A stretch of DNA of 6,029 bases. Source: Clostridia bacterium. Lineage in GTDB: Bacteria > Bacillota > Clostridia > Oscillospirales > CAG-272. The position numbers and the translations under genes are program-made. Below are positions 5,540 to 6,029 of this stretch, piece after piece. The DNA lies in contig JAGAUC010000266.1 in assembly GCA_017621015.1 (NCBI GenBank), forward strand, positions 1-6,029, written 5' to 3'. The notes below the pieces were generated by a model. That model was not told the origin of the DNA. It was given only the letters and a program-made list of their open reading frames with translations, and did not search any database. Positions within the stretch are counted from its first letter, which is position 1. Every line of letters starts with the position of its first letter.

Positions 5540-6029
5540 GTGAACAGACAAGATGCCGAAAGAATCATAACTGAATATCTGAAGCCCATATTCGGATTTG
5601 CGCTGAAGCGGTGTAAAAATGCACACGATGCGGAGGAGCTGTCGCAGGACATCGTATTAAAAGCGTTTCGCGCACTTTTGATCAAAGACGATATTGGGGA
5701 TGTTAGTAAATTCATTTGGACGATTGCGCATAATGCACTCAGCAATTATTATAGAGATGCCGCCAAAAGCGTTATTGGCGTATCTATTGATGAGGTGGCA
5801 GAAATAATTGCCGATCCTGACTCAATTTTGAAAGATGACGACAATGCTGACACCATTCGTAGATTGCAGAGCGAAATAGCATATCTTTCAAAGCTCCAGC
5901 GAAAGATTGTAATTGCGTACCACTTTGGAAATCGCAAGCAAGTCGATATTGCTAAAGATTTAGGTATTCCTCTCGGCACAGTTAAGTGGCACTTGTTTGA
6001 AGCAAAAAAAGAATTGAAACGAGGTATGG
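5540..6029 (+). CDS. ECF-type RNA polymerase sigma factor, C-terminus cut by window end
   Basis: From GTG 5540 the frame stays open to the window edge, giving 163 residues. ECF factors direct RNA polymerase to a small stress- or signal-specific regulon and are usually held by an anti-sigma factor. Region 2 covers about residues 8-75: ITEYLKPIFGFALKR (2.1), DAEELSQDIVLKAFRAL (2.2, core RNA polymerase contact) and FIWTIAHNALSNYYRD (2.3-2.4, -10 melting and recognition). An acidic linker follows (about 84-105, many Asp/Glu). Region 4 covers about 112-161 with the helix-turn-helix VDIAKDLGIPLGTVKWHL, which reads the -35 box. There is no region 1 or 3, as expected for the group. The usual length suggests that only a few residues are missing. 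An ECF-type promoter precedes it. An anti-sigma gene might follow outside the window. Codon use is more AT-rich than in truB, so it may belong to an accessory segment. Confidence 0.92.
   Translation, partial: MNRQDAERIITEYLKPIFGFALKRCKNAHDAEELSQDIVLKAFRALLIKDDIGDVSKFIWTIAHNALSNYYRDAAKSVIGVSIDEVAEIIADPDSILKDDDNADTIRRLQSEIAYLSKLQRKIVIAYHFGNRKQVDIAKDLGIPLGTVKWHLFEAKKELKRGM

Overview
The window looks like a chromosomal segment of a Bacillota (Clostridia-type) bacterium of moderate GC. This is inferred from strong AGGAGG-type ribosome binding sites, sigma-A promoters close to consensus, a DUF975 membrane protein and a Tn916-like excisionase/integrase pair. The species cannot be named from the sequence.

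Left part (1 to about 1400): the end of an integrative mobile element. It holds the C-terminal tail of an excisionase-like protein, a strong promoter, and an intact tyrosine recombinase whose R-K-HxxR-H-Y residues are all present. Just behind the integrase, two copies of AAATGGGGC lie 11 bp apart in a short non-coding strip, a plausible integrase-binding or attachment region. The next gene is the housekeeping GTPase gene ychF, so the element ends directly against ychF, with no terminator and no convincing promoter between them.

Middle part (1447 to 5463): housekeeping genes. ychF ends at a bidirectional terminator shared with a convergent DUF975 membrane protein gene. That gene reads away from trmB out of a compact divergent promoter region in which two -10 elements overlap on opposite strands. 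trmB (tRNA m7G46 methyltransferase), a small FMN nitroreductase-like gene and truB (tRNA pseudouridine-55 synthase) follow with 4-bp to 8-bp junctions. They form one probable operon, closed by a hairpin.

Right part (5464 to 6029): more AT-rich DNA with an ECF-type sigma factor gene cut by the window edge. A promoter-like AAC-N16-GTC pair precedes it and suggests autoregulation. Its likely start is a GTG with its own ribosome binding site, not the upstream ATG, which falls inside the promoter.

I see no CRISPR array, rRNA, tRNA or complete insertion sequence. No wholly new system is evident. The most interesting points are the element/ychF junction, the ECF regulatory unit and the overlapping divergent promoters.
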